A stretch of 10,611 nucleotides of DNA from JBFHNV01 sp965365655 (lineage in GTDB: Bacteria; Pseudomonadota; Gammaproteobacteria; HK1). Below, one piece after another: positions 1 through 6,234 of the stretch. Numbering within the stretch: position 1 is the first letter of the stretch; each line of letters begins with the position of its first letter. The notes beneath the pieces were generated by a model. That model was not told the DNA's origin and ran no database searches. It saw only the letters and a program-made list of their open reading frames with translations. The translations under genes and the position numbers were made by a program. The DNA lies in assembly GCA_965365655.1 (NCBI GenBank), contig CBDUCN010000174.1, forward strand, positions 1-10,611, written 5' to 3'.

Positions 1-72
1 GGCGTTGCGCCTGGGCGCACCGGAGGCGTTGCGCCTGGGCGCACCGGAAATGTCGCGCCCGGGCGCACCGGA
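1..72 (-). repeat. 24-bp in-frame tandem repeat in monooxygenase C-terminus
   Basis: Three consecutive 24-bp units occupy 1-24, 25-48 and 49-72. The first two are identical; the third differs at several bases, mostly at its left end and centre. A degenerate relative can be seen at 73-96. Read on the minus strand in the monooxygenase frame, the units encode SGAPGRDI (residues 549-556) and then SGAPRRNA twice (557-572), so repeat length preserves the frame. Each unit holds a dyad: TGCGCC/GGCGCA in units 1 and 2, and the perfect 12-bp palindrome GCGCCCGGGCGC at 55-66 in unit 3. The array reaches position 1 with a complete unit and probably continues beyond the window. Confidence 0.9.
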
Positions 73-1716
73 GACGTCGCGCGGCGGCCCGGCGCCGTCG
101 AGCACGAAGCCGCGGTAGCCCTCGTTCATGACCTCGTTGCACTTCTGCACGTAGACCGGGAAGCCGCCGATGTACGGCATGAACACCCGCGGGCGGCCCG
201 GCACGTTCGCGCCCACGTACCACGAGCTGCAGGTGGAGCGCAGCGAGACCTGCGCGACCTCGTTGACGTGCTCCACCCACGCGTCCTCGTCCTCGACGAC
301 CGGCTCGATGGTGCGCGCGCCGGCGTCGCGCAGGTGCCCGATGCAGTCGGCCACCCAGTCGACGTGCTGCTCGATGGCCTGGATCATGTTCGCGAGCACC
401 GACGGGCTGCCGGGACCGGTGATCATGAACAGGTTCGGGAAGCCGGCCGAGGTGAGCCCCAGGTAGGTGCGCGGCCCGGCGCGCCACTTCTGCGCGAGCG
501 CCAGCCCGCCGCGCCCGGTGATGCGGATGCGATCGAAGGACCCGGTCATCGCCGCGAAGCCGGTCGCGCACACCACGGTATCGAGCGGGTGCTCGACGCC
601 GTTCGCGACGATGCCGTGTTCCGTGAAGCGCTCGATGGGCCTCGCCGACACGTCGACCAGCTTCACGTGCGGCAGGTTGTAGGTCTCGTAGTAGCCGCTG
701 TCCACGCACAGCCGCTTGCAGCCCAGCACGTTGTCGGGGCACAGCAGCTCGGCCGTCGCCGGGTCCTTCACGATGCCGCGGATCTTCGCGCGGTGGTACT
801 CGGCGACGGTGTCGTTCGCGGCCTTGTCGAACAGCAGGTCGCCGTACGCACCGAGGAAGGGCAGCCCGCCGCGCCGCCAGAACTGCTCGTACTGGCGCTC
901 GCGCTCCTCGGGACCGGCATCCAGTGCCGACGCGGTGTTGAACGGAAAGTAGAAGCCGGTGGGCCGCGCGCGGGCCTTCGCGCGCAGCGCCGGGTAGTCC
1001 GCCTTGACGGTGCGCACGTACTCGGGGCTCAGCTTCTCGTTCCACGCCGGCACCGAGTAGTTGGGCGTGCGCTGGAACACCGTCAGCGCGGCGGCCTGCT
1101 TCGCGATCAGCGGGATCGCCTGGATCGCCGACGAGCCCGTGCCGATCACGCCGACGCGCAGCCCGGTGAAGTCCACGCCGTCGTGCGGCCACTCGCCGGT
1201 GTGGTGGATCGGGCCCGCGAAGTCGTCCATGCCCTCGAACGCGGGGCGGTTCGCGGCCGACAGGCAGCCCACCGCCATGATCAGGAACTGCGCGCTCGCG
1301 CGGTCGCCGCGGTCCGTCTCCACGACCCAGCCCCCGGCATCCTCGTCGAAGGCCGCGGCCGTCACGCGCGTGTCGAAGCGGATGTCGCGGCGGAGATCGA
1401 AGCGCTCGGCGACGTGGTTCGCGTAGGCCAGGATCTCGGGCTGCGGCGCGTACTTCTCGCTCCACGTCCACTCCTGGTCCAGTTCCTCGGAGAACGAGTA
1501 CGAGTACTGCATGCTCTCCACGTCGCAGCGCGCACCCGGGTAGCGGTTCCAGTACCAGGTGCCGCCGACGTCGCCGCCCGCCTCGTAGACGCGCGCGCTG
1601 AGCCCGAGGCCGCGCAGGCAGTGCAGCATGTAGAGGCCGGCGAAGCCGGCGCCGACGACGACGGCGTCGAAGCGGGCGTCGCGCTCGGGCGTGCGGGCGG
1701 GCGGGGCCTGGGTCAT
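1..1716 (-). CDS. Baeyer-Villiger-type flavin monooxygenase, 3' end outside window
   Basis: Cytoplasmic FAD- and NADPH-dependent monooxygenase that inserts oxygen next to a ketone, giving an ester or lactone; the substrate cannot be read from sequence. The reading frame is open from ATG 1716 to the left edge (572 codons seen, no stop). It shows the FAD Rossmann motif GAGFAG (residues 22-27), the BVMO fingerprint F-x-G-x3-H-x3-W-P (166-177), the NADPH Rossmann motif GTGSSA (192-197) and CATGF (383-387). Family proteins of the cyclohexanone monooxygenase type usually end near the motif GYRGFVL, here about residue 539. This protein continues with at least 33 more residues made of octapeptide repeats. 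An in-frame ATG at 1746 would add ten residues; neither start has a clear ribosome site, and 1716 better fits family length. Divergent from the GST gene at 1882. The family call is firm. Confidence 0.93.
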   Translation of the reverse strand, partial: MTQAPPARTPERDARFDAVVVGAGFAGLYMLHCLRGLGLSARVYEAGGDVGGTWYWNRYPGARCDVESMQYSYSFSEELDQEWTWSEKYAPQPEILAYANHVAERFDLRRDIRFDTRVTAAAFDEDAGGWVVETDRGDRASAQFLIMAVGCLSAANRPAFEGMDDFAGPIHHTGEWPHDGVDFTGLRVGVIGTGSSAIQAIPLIAKQAAALTVFQRTPNYSVPAWNEKLSPEYVRTVKADYPALRAKARARPTGFYFPFNTASALDAGPEERERQYEQFWRRGGLPFLGAYGDLLFDKAANDTVAEYHRAKIRGIVKDPATAELLCPDNVLGCKRLCVDSGYYETYNLPHVKLVDVSARPIERFTEHGIVANGVEHPLDTVVCATGFAAMTGSFDRIRITGRGGLALAQKWRAGPRTYLGLTSAGFPNLFMITGPGSPSVLANMIQAIEQHVDWVADCIGHLRDAGARTIEPVVEDEDAWVEHVNEVAQVSLRSTCSSWYVGANVPGRPRVFMPYIGGFPVYVQKCNEVMNEGYRGFVLDGAGPPRDVSGAPGRDISGAPRRNASGAPRRNA

Positions 1717-1816
1717 CGGGCGGTCCGGGGGCCGTGTGCCGGCCATGGACAATACCGTAGGCCGGGGATCGCCGGCGGATCCCGCGCACCGGGCGCCGGC
1801 CGCGACGCCGGCGCGC

Positions 1817-1846
1817 TTGCCAGCGCGCGCCCGCAGCGCCGATAGT
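1817..1846 (+). promoter_or_regulatory. Candidate sigma-70 promoter for the GST gene
   Basis: TTGCCA at 1817-1822 matches five of six bases of the -35 consensus. After an 18-bp spacer, GATAGT at 1841-1846 matches four of six -10 bases. The -10 box ends 35 bases before the GST ATG, giving a short leader. It lies in the 165-bp gap (1717-1881) between the divergent monooxygenase and GST genes. No comparably good promoter was found on the opposite strand for the monooxygenase; a TATTGT at 1750-1755 (minus strand) lies too close to its start to be convincing. Confidence 0.4.
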
Positions 1847-1881
1847 CCGCGCACAGGCACCGCGACCCGGAATCCCCGCGC

Positions 1882-2511
1882 ATGAAGCTCTACGACTACA
1901 AGATGGCCCCCAACGCACGCCGCGTGCGCGTGTTCCTCGCGGAGAAGGGGCTCGCGATCGAGACCGTGCAGGTCGACCTCGGCAAGCGCGAGCAGATGGA
2001 GGACGCGTACCGGGCCGTGAACCCGCGCCTCGCCGTGCCGGCGCTCGCGCTCGACGACGGCACCCTGCTCACGGAGAGCGTCGCGATCTGCCGCTACCTG
2101 GAGCTGCTGCACCCCGAGCCCGCGCTGTTCGGCACCGGGCCGAAGGGCCAGGCGGTGGTCGAGATGTGGCACCGCCGGGTGGAGCTGGAAGGCATGCTCG
2201 CGGTCGCGGACACGGTGCGCAACTCGGTGGAGTTCTTCGCCGGGCGCGCGCTGCCGGGGCCGCTGGACTTCCCGCAGATCCCGGAGCTCGCCGAGCGCGG
2301 CCGCAGGCGCATCGACTGGTTCTACGGGATGCTCGACGAGCGCCTCGCCGAGAGCGAGTTCGTCGCCGGCGACGCGTACAGCGTCGCCGACATCGCGGCG
2401 CTGGTGGCCTGCGATTTCGCGAAGGTCGCGAAGAAGCGGGTGGGCGCGGAGACGCCGAACCTGAAGCGCTGGTACGACGCGGTGTCGGCGCGGCCCAGCG
2501 CCGGCGCGTGA
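1882..2511 (+). CDS. Glutathione S-transferase family protein
   Basis: Soluble 209-residue protein of usual bacterial GST length. Residues 1-80 form the thioredoxin-like glutathione-binding domain: the N-terminal beta strand KLYDY, an A9-P10-N11 turn where the catalytic Ser/Cys/Asn of GSTs sits, cis-Pro at P53 (VPAL), and the E65-S66 pair that holds the gamma-glutamyl group of glutathione. The all-helical C-terminal domain (about 90-205) has the N-capping box S167-x-x-D170 inside VAGDAYSVADIAAL, a hallmark of the fold. No Cys or Ser is seen at the active-site turn, so N11 is the likely contact. Substrate is unknown. It has its own candidate promoter at 1817-1846 and converges on the hydroquinone reductase gene, with only 43 bases between the stops. 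The SD is weak. Family assignment is firm; conjugation, reductase or isomerase activity cannot be distinguished. Confidence 0.93.
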   Translation: MKLYDYKMAPNARRVRVFLAEKGLAIETVQVDLGKREQMEDAYRAVNPRLAVPALALDDGTLLTESVAICRYLELLHPEPALFGTGPKGQAVVEMWHRRVELEGMLAVADTVRNSVEFFAGRALPGPLDFPQIPELAERGRRRIDWFYGMLDERLAESEFVAGDAYSVADIAALVACDFAKVAKKRVGAETPNLKRWYDAVSARPSAGA

Positions 2512-2561
2512 GCCGCGGCGCCCGGCGGGACGGGCGCCGGGCAGCGCTTGCGGCTCACGCG
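2505..2561. terminator. Bidirectional terminator-like inverted repeat containing both stop codons
   Basis: A perfect 12-bp inverted repeat (2505-2516 CGCGTGAGCCGC paired with 2550-2561) includes the TGA stops of both convergent genes, at 2509-2511 and 2555-2557. Inside it is a second perfect 8-bp hairpin, GCCCGGCG at 2520-2527 with CGCCGGGC at 2535-2542, around a 7-nt loop. There is no T-run on either side, so it is not a textbook intrinsic terminator. Its symmetry and its place between facing genes favour a role in ending transcription, or in mRNA 3' end protection, in both directions. Confidence 0.7.
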
Positions 2562-3553
2562 AACGGCGCGGCGCGCGTGTGCGATCCGGAGCGGCCGTCG
2601 CCGCCCGGCGCGTGCGCCGGGCCCAGCGGCACGATGCCCGCCGGGTTCAGCGCCTTGATCGAGTAGTAGCCGACCTTGATGTGCTGCAGGTCGACGGTCT
2701 CCCGGATGCCGGGGAGCGAGAGGACGCGCCGCACGTACGCCGAGAGGTGCGGGTAGTCCACCAGCTGGCGCAGGTTGCACTTGAACAGGCCGTGGTAGGC
2801 GGCATCGAAGCGGACCAGGGTCACGAACAGCCGCACGTCGGACTCGGTGAGCTGCTCGCCGAACAGGAACGGGCGGCCGTCCGCCAGGCGCGACTCCATC
2901 CGGTCGAGCATCGCGAACACGCCGTCGACCGCCTCCTCGTAGGCCTCCTGCGAGGACGCGAAGCCGGCCCGATACACGCCGTTGTTGAGCTGCTCGTAGA
3001 GCTCGGCGTCCAGCTCGTCGATCGCGTCGCGCAGCCCTTCGGGGCGGAGATCGACCGACGCGTCGCCGAACGCGTCGAAGGCCGAGTTCAGCATGCGCAC
3101 GATGTCCGCGGATTCGTTGTTGACGATGGTCCCGCGCACGGTGTCCCACAGCACCGGCACCGTCGCGCGCCCCGTGAAGCGGGGATCGGCGCGGGTGTAG
3201 ATCTCGTGCATGTACGTCGCACCCGTCAGCGGGTCGGGGCCGGCGCCGGGGAAATCGCCGAAGCGCCAGCCCTGATCGGTGAGCGCGGGCTCGACCACGG
3301 AGACGGCGATGGCGTCGTCGAGCTTCTTGAGCTTGCGCACCATCAGCGTTCGCGACGCCCACGGGCAGATCAGGGCCACGTACAGGTGGTAGCGCCCCGC
3401 CTGCGCCGGGAAGCCGCCGTCGCCGGTCGGGCCGGGCCGCCCGTCGGGGGTCACCCAGTGGCGGAAGCTCGACGTCTGGCGCACGAAGCGCCCGGCCCCG
3501 TCCTTCGCCTGCACCGGGTGCCAGTCGGCGGTCCACCTTCCGTTCACGAGCAT
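2555..3553 (-). CDS. yqjG: Glutathionyl-hydroquinone reductase (Xi-class GST)
   Basis: Cytoplasmic enzyme that uses glutathione to reduce glutathionyl-hydroquinones back to hydroquinones. The protein is 332 residues, close to E. coli YqjG/ECM4-type proteins. The catalytic motif CPWASRT gives C63 as the nucleophile, the position known for YqjG. Further features are W96 in the segment DQGWRF, the cis-Pro segment TVPVLWD (P133), N146-E147-S148 for glutathione binding, and the C-terminal segment KVGYYSIKALNPAGIVPLGP that is typical of the family. The reading frame extends upstream to 3724, but ATG 3553 is chosen because AAGGAGG lies five bases before it. Residues after about 312 form a loose Gly/His/Ala-rich tail. 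Divergent from the SDR gene and convergent with the GST gene. It likely protects against quinones made during aromatic or phenolic metabolism (inference). Confidence 0.95.
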   Translation of the reverse strand: MLVNGRWTADWHPVQAKDGAGRFVRQTSSFRHWVTPDGRPGPTGDGGFPAQAGRYHLYVALICPWASRTLMVRKLKKLDDAIAVSVVEPALTDQGWRFGDFPGAGPDPLTGATYMHEIYTRADPRFTGRATVPVLWDTVRGTIVNNESADIVRMLNSAFDAFGDASVDLRPEGLRDAIDELDAELYEQLNNGVYRAGFASSQEAYEEAVDGVFAMLDRMESRLADGRPFLFGEQLTESDVRLFVTLVRFDAAYHGLFKCNLRQLVDYPHLSAYVRRVLSLPGIRETVDLQHIKVGYYSIKALNPAGIVPLGPAHAPGGDGRSGSHTRAAPFA

Positions 3554-3749
3554 GGGCCCCTCCTTGCGGGGTCTGCCGGCCTCGACCCCGGGCATCGCGC
3601 CCGAGGATACTCCGCGGCGCCGGCCCGGGGGCCGGCACGCCGGGCGGCCGGCGCGGTCGCCGCGCGGAGCCTCCGGCGCGTGCCGGTACCGGTTCCGCGT
3701 GCGCTTCGCTAGGCTCACCGGCACTCGCCACCCGAACGGAGCCGCCGCG
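3554..3749. promoter_or_regulatory. Divergent promoter region between yqjG and the SDR gene
   Basis: This 196-bp gap must serve both divergent genes. For yqjG, a TATCCT -10-like box is seen on the minus strand at 3604-3609. Just upstream of it a GC palindrome at 3619-3636 (7-bp arms GCCGGCC/GGCCGGC) overlies where the -35 would be. For the SDR gene, a TAGGCT -10-like box lies at 3710-3715, and the perfect 10-bp palindrome CCGGTACCGG at 3683-3692 falls at its -35 position. No good -35 hexamer is visible on either side. The palindromes are possible operators. These calls rest on short motifs only. Confidence 0.35.
3559..3565 (-). promoter_or_regulatory. Strong ribosome binding site that fixes the yqjG start
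   Basis: On the minus strand AAGGAGG is followed by five bases and ATG at 3553. This decides the start over the upstream in-frame codons reaching 3724, whose translation would be arginine- and proline-rich and unlike the family. Confidence 0.85.
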
Positions 3750-4520
3750 ATGCCGAAGACCCCCGACTACTTCCACGGCAAGACCGTCGTGATCACCGGC
3801 GCGGCCAGCGGCATCGGCCGCGCCACCGCGCTGATCTTCGCCCGCGAGGGGGCCAACGTGGTGGTCTCCGACGTCAACGCCGACGGCGCGGAGCGGGTCG
3901 CCAACCAGGTGGTGCAGCACGGCGCGAAGGCGATCCACGTCGCGACCGACGTGACCTCGCGCAAGGCCGTGGAGGACCTGATCGCGAAGGCCATCGACGC
4001 CTTCGGGCGCGTGCACTTCCTGTTCAACTCCGCCGGCGCCGCCGGCCGGCGCTCCACGTTCCTGGACATCGACGACGACCTGATGCGCGAGGTCTTCGAC
4101 CTCAACGTCAACGGCACCTTCTACACGATGCAGACGGTGCTGCCGCACATGCTCGAGCACGGCGGGGGCGTGATCGTCAACGTGTCGTCGATGTCCGCCG
4201 ACCGCGGCGGGCCCGGCACGTCGGTGCACTACGCGTCCGCGAAGGGCGCGGTGAAGACCATGACGATGGGCGTCGCGCGCGAGTTCGCCGATCGCGGCAT
4301 CCGCTGCCTGTCCATCTCCCCCGGCCCGATCTCGACGCCGTTCCAGGCCGCGGCCGACACGTCGCCGGAGCTGATGGAGCGCTTCAGGAACGACGTCCCG
4401 ATGAAGCGCTTCGGCGAGCCCGAGGAGATCGGCGAGCTGGTGCTGTTCATGTGCTCGGACGCGTGCGGCTTCATGACGGCGAACACCGTGTACGTGAACG
4501 GCGGCGGCGGCTGGCGGTAG
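3750..4520 (+). CDS. Short-chain dehydrogenase/reductase (classical SDR)
   Basis: NAD(P)-dependent oxidoreductase interconverting an alcohol and a ketone; substrate unknown. It has 256 residues, the normal length for a classical SDR. The cofactor motif TGAASGIG spans residues 16-23. Acidic D41 at the end of the second beta strand (VVVSD) favours NAD over NADP. Further landmarks are D67-V68 for adenine binding, the NSAG segment (93-96, the family's NNAG with one change), N119, S147, and the catalytic Y161-x3-K165. The C-terminal segment ends in YVNGGGGWR, as in many glucose-1-dehydrogenase/3-oxoacyl-reductase-like members. The start at ATG 3750 is supported by GGAG at 3738-3741 with 8-nt spacing; the frame stays open back to 3552 but lacks family similarity there. 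It is followed by an acyl-CoA ligase 49 bases downstream on the same strand, probably cotranscribed, suggesting a role in a CoA-dependent catabolic route. Confidence 0.94.
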   Translation: MPKTPDYFHGKTVVITGAASGIGRATALIFAREGANVVVSDVNADGAERVANQVVQHGAKAIHVATDVTSRKAVEDLIAKAIDAFGRVHFLFNSAGAAGRRSTFLDIDDDLMREVFDLNVNGTFYTMQTVLPHMLEHGGGVIVNVSSMSADRGGPGTSVHYASAKGAVKTMTMGVAREFADRGIRCLSISPGPISTPFQAAADTSPELMERFRNDVPMKRFGEPEEIGELVLFMCSDACGFMTANTVYVNGGGGWR

Positions 4521-4547
4521 CGGCGCGCCGGCTGCCCGCGCCGCCGC
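4514..4547 (+). terminator. Intercistronic hairpin at the SDR stop codon
   Basis: CGGCGCG at 4521-4527 pairs perfectly with CGCGCCG at 4537-4543 around a 9-nt loop. GCGG at 4514-4517 pairs with CCGC at 4544-4547, leaving the TAG stop as a bulge. No T-run follows. Because the ligase begins only 22 bases later on the same strand, this may be a partial terminator or an RNA stability element adjusting ligase level; it could also be chance pairing in GC-rich DNA. Confidence 0.4.
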
Positions 4548-4569
4548 ACGGGGCTCGCGCACGCGCACG

Positions 4570-6186
4570 ATGAAGACGCCGCTGGAGGTTCTGCACGCGT
4601 ACCCGGCGCACGACGGCACCGTCGCCGGCCTGCTCGCGAGCCGCGCGAGCCGCGACCCGCAGCGCCCGTTCCTCGTGTTCGAGGATCGCACGCTGCGCTG
4701 GGGCGACGTGCCCGCCGCCGTGGAGCGCGTCGCGCGCGGGCTCGCGGCGCGCGGCGTCGCGAAGGGCGATCGGGTCGGCGTCATGGCGCGCAACTGCGAC
4801 GCGTTCGTGCTGCTGTGGTTCGCGCTCGCGCGCCTCGGCGCGATCCTGGTGCCGGTGAACGCCGACTTCGGTGCGCAGGAGGCGCGCTACGTGCTGGGCC
4901 ACGCCGGGGTCGCGGGCGTCGCGTGCACGGCCGGCACGCTCGCCGTCGTGCGCGCGGCGTGCGACGGCCTCCCGGACGCGCCGTGGCTCGTGTCGCTCGA
5001 CGGCGACGCCGCCGGCGTGCCCGGCCTGGACGCGCCGATCGACGACGCTCCCGCTGCCGCGGCCCCCCCGCCCGCCGCGCCCGACGACACCTGCCTCATC
5101 CTCTACACGTCGGGCACCACGGGCTTCCCGAAGGGCGTGATGCACTCGCAGCGCAGCTTCGTGCTCGCGGGCGAGGCCTTCGTGGAGCGCATGCACCTGC
5201 AGCCCGAGGACCGCGTGCTGTGCGTGCTGCCGCTGTTCCACGCGAACGCGCTGTTCTACTCGCTCGGCGGCGCCGCCGCGGCCGGCGCCTGCCTCGTGCT
5301 CGCGCCGCGCTTCAGCGCATCGGGCTTCTGGCCGCTGGTCGCGCGCTCGGGCGCGACCGAGGTCAACATCCTCGCCGCGGTGGGCAGCATCCTCGCGCAG
5401 CGCCCGCGCGACGAGTTCGTGCCGGGGCACCGGCTCGCGAAGATCTACGGCGCGCCGATCGCCGACGACGTGTACCGGGTGTTCCGCGAGGAGTTCGGCG
5501 TGCCGGTGCTGATCGAGGGCTACGGCATGACCGAGGTCCCCGGTGCGTGCAACATGCCGTTCGACGGCCCGCACCGCCCGTCGAGCATGGGTCACGCGGC
5601 GCGCCACCCGGATCGCTCGCGGCCGTTCGCCGAGCTGCGCGTGGTGGGCGACGACGGCGAGGACCTGCCCGACGGCGAGGTCGGCGAGCTGCTGGTGCGC
5701 ACGCCCATCGTGATGCAGGGCTACTACCGCGATCCGGAACAGACGGCGGCGGCGTTCCGCGGCGGCTGGTTCGCGACCGGCGACCTGGTGCGCCGCGACG
5801 CCGGCGGCTGCTACCACTTCGTCGCGCGCCGCAAGGACATCATCCGCCGGCGCGGCGAGAACATCGCCGGCGCAGAGCTGGACCGCGTGATCGGCGAGCA
5901 CCCGGCCGTGGCCGAGGCGGCGGCCATCGGCGTGCCCTCGGAGCTCGGCGAGGAGGAGATCCTGGTCGCGGTGATCCCGCGCGACGGCGCGTCGCCGGAC
6001 GCGCGGGACATCGCGGCGTGGGTCGCACGGCGCCTGGCCGCGAACAAGGTGCCGCGCTACGTGGTGTTCACCGACGCGCTGCCGCGCACGGCGACGCACC
6101 GCGTCGCGAAGTTCCGTCTGAAGGAGGACCGCGAGCTGCTCGCGCGCGCGATCGACCTCGGCGCCCCGCGGCCGGGGCGCCGCTGA
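4570..6186 (+). CDS. AMP-forming acyl-CoA ligase, CaiC-like
   Basis: Member of the ANL adenylating superfamily: activates a carboxylic acid with ATP to an acyl-AMP, then forms the CoA thioester in the cytoplasm. It has 538 residues, full length. Motifs in order: the P-loop-like A3 motif YTSGTTGFPKG (179-189), A5 GYGMTE (317-322), A7 WFATGD (400-405, D405 binding the AMP ribose) and A8 RRKDIIRRRGENI (420-432). The segments LPLFHANALFYSLGG and RFSASGFWPLV resemble the carnitine/crotonobetaine-CoA ligase (CaiC) group; the acid used cannot be told. At A10, PRTATHRVAK has R511 where the catalytic Lys (usual ...TGKVxK) is expected, with K514 downstream. An Ala/Pro-rich linker (160-171) precedes A3. 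The SD before ATG 4570 is weak, so translation may depend on the upstream SDR gene. Confidence 0.93.
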   Translation: MKTPLEVLHAYPAHDGTVAGLLASRASRDPQRPFLVFEDRTLRWGDVPAAVERVARGLAARGVAKGDRVGVMARNCDAFVLLWFALARLGAILVPVNADFGAQEARYVLGHAGVAGVACTAGTLAVVRAACDGLPDAPWLVSLDGDAAGVPGLDAPIDDAPAAAAPPPAAPDDTCLILYTSGTTGFPKGVMHSQRSFVLAGEAFVERMHLQPEDRVLCVLPLFHANALFYSLGGAAAAGACLVLAPRFSASGFWPLVARSGATEVNILAAVGSILAQRPRDEFVPGHRLAKIYGAPIADDVYRVFREEFGVPVLIEGYGMTEVPGACNMPFDGPHRPSSMGHAARHPDRSRPFAELRVVGDDGEDLPDGEVGELLVRTPIVMQGYYRDPEQTAAAFRGGWFATGDLVRRDAGGCYHFVARRKDIIRRRGENIAGAELDRVIGEHPAVAEAAAIGVPSELGEEEILVAVIPRDGASPDARDIAAWVARRLAANKVPRYVVFTDALPRTATHRVAKFRLKEDRELLARAIDLGAPRPGRR

Positions 6187-6220
6187 CCGCGAGCGCGCCG
6201 CCGTCGCGGCCCCGCGGTCA
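6184..6220. terminator. Terminator-like nested hairpin starting at the ligase stop
   Basis: TGACCGCG at 6184-6191, beginning with the ligase TGA, pairs perfectly with CGCGGTCA at 6213-6220. Inside, GCCGC at 6197-6201 pairs with GCGGC at 6206-6210 around a CGTC loop. It fills most of the 48-bp gap between the convergent ligase and yghU genes. No T-run follows. An alternative weaker pairing, TGACC with GGTCA at 6233-6237, would include the yghU stop too. Confidence 0.5.
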
Positions 6221-6234
6221 TCGCCGCCGGCGGG

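Noticed and set aside
1..72. 24-bp repeats as a CRISPR array
   Set aside because: The units are directly adjacent without spacers and lie in frame in a coding region.
268..1845. Long plus-strand open frame across the monooxygenase gene
   Set aside because: Composition is Arg/Ala/Val-rich and repetitive with no domain. It is antisense to a clear BVMO with all family motifs; long antisense frames are expected at this GC content.
1882..4520. GST plus SDR as a lignin beta-etherase (LigD/LigE/LigF/LigG-like) system
   Set aside because: The SDR does not resemble LigD-type dehydrogenases as I remember them, and the GSTs belong to other classes.
2322..4793. 823-codon minus-strand open frame, plus a plus-strand frame at 2579-3712
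   Set aside because: Both are out-of-frame readings of the GST, yqjG, SDR and ligase genes. They cross gene borders and show no recognisable motif.
4471..6099. Minus-strand frame antisense to the ligase, and plus-strand frame 4815-6392
   Set aside because: Low-complexity Arg/Ala/His translation over a gene with intact adenylating-enzyme motifs; no ribosome site.
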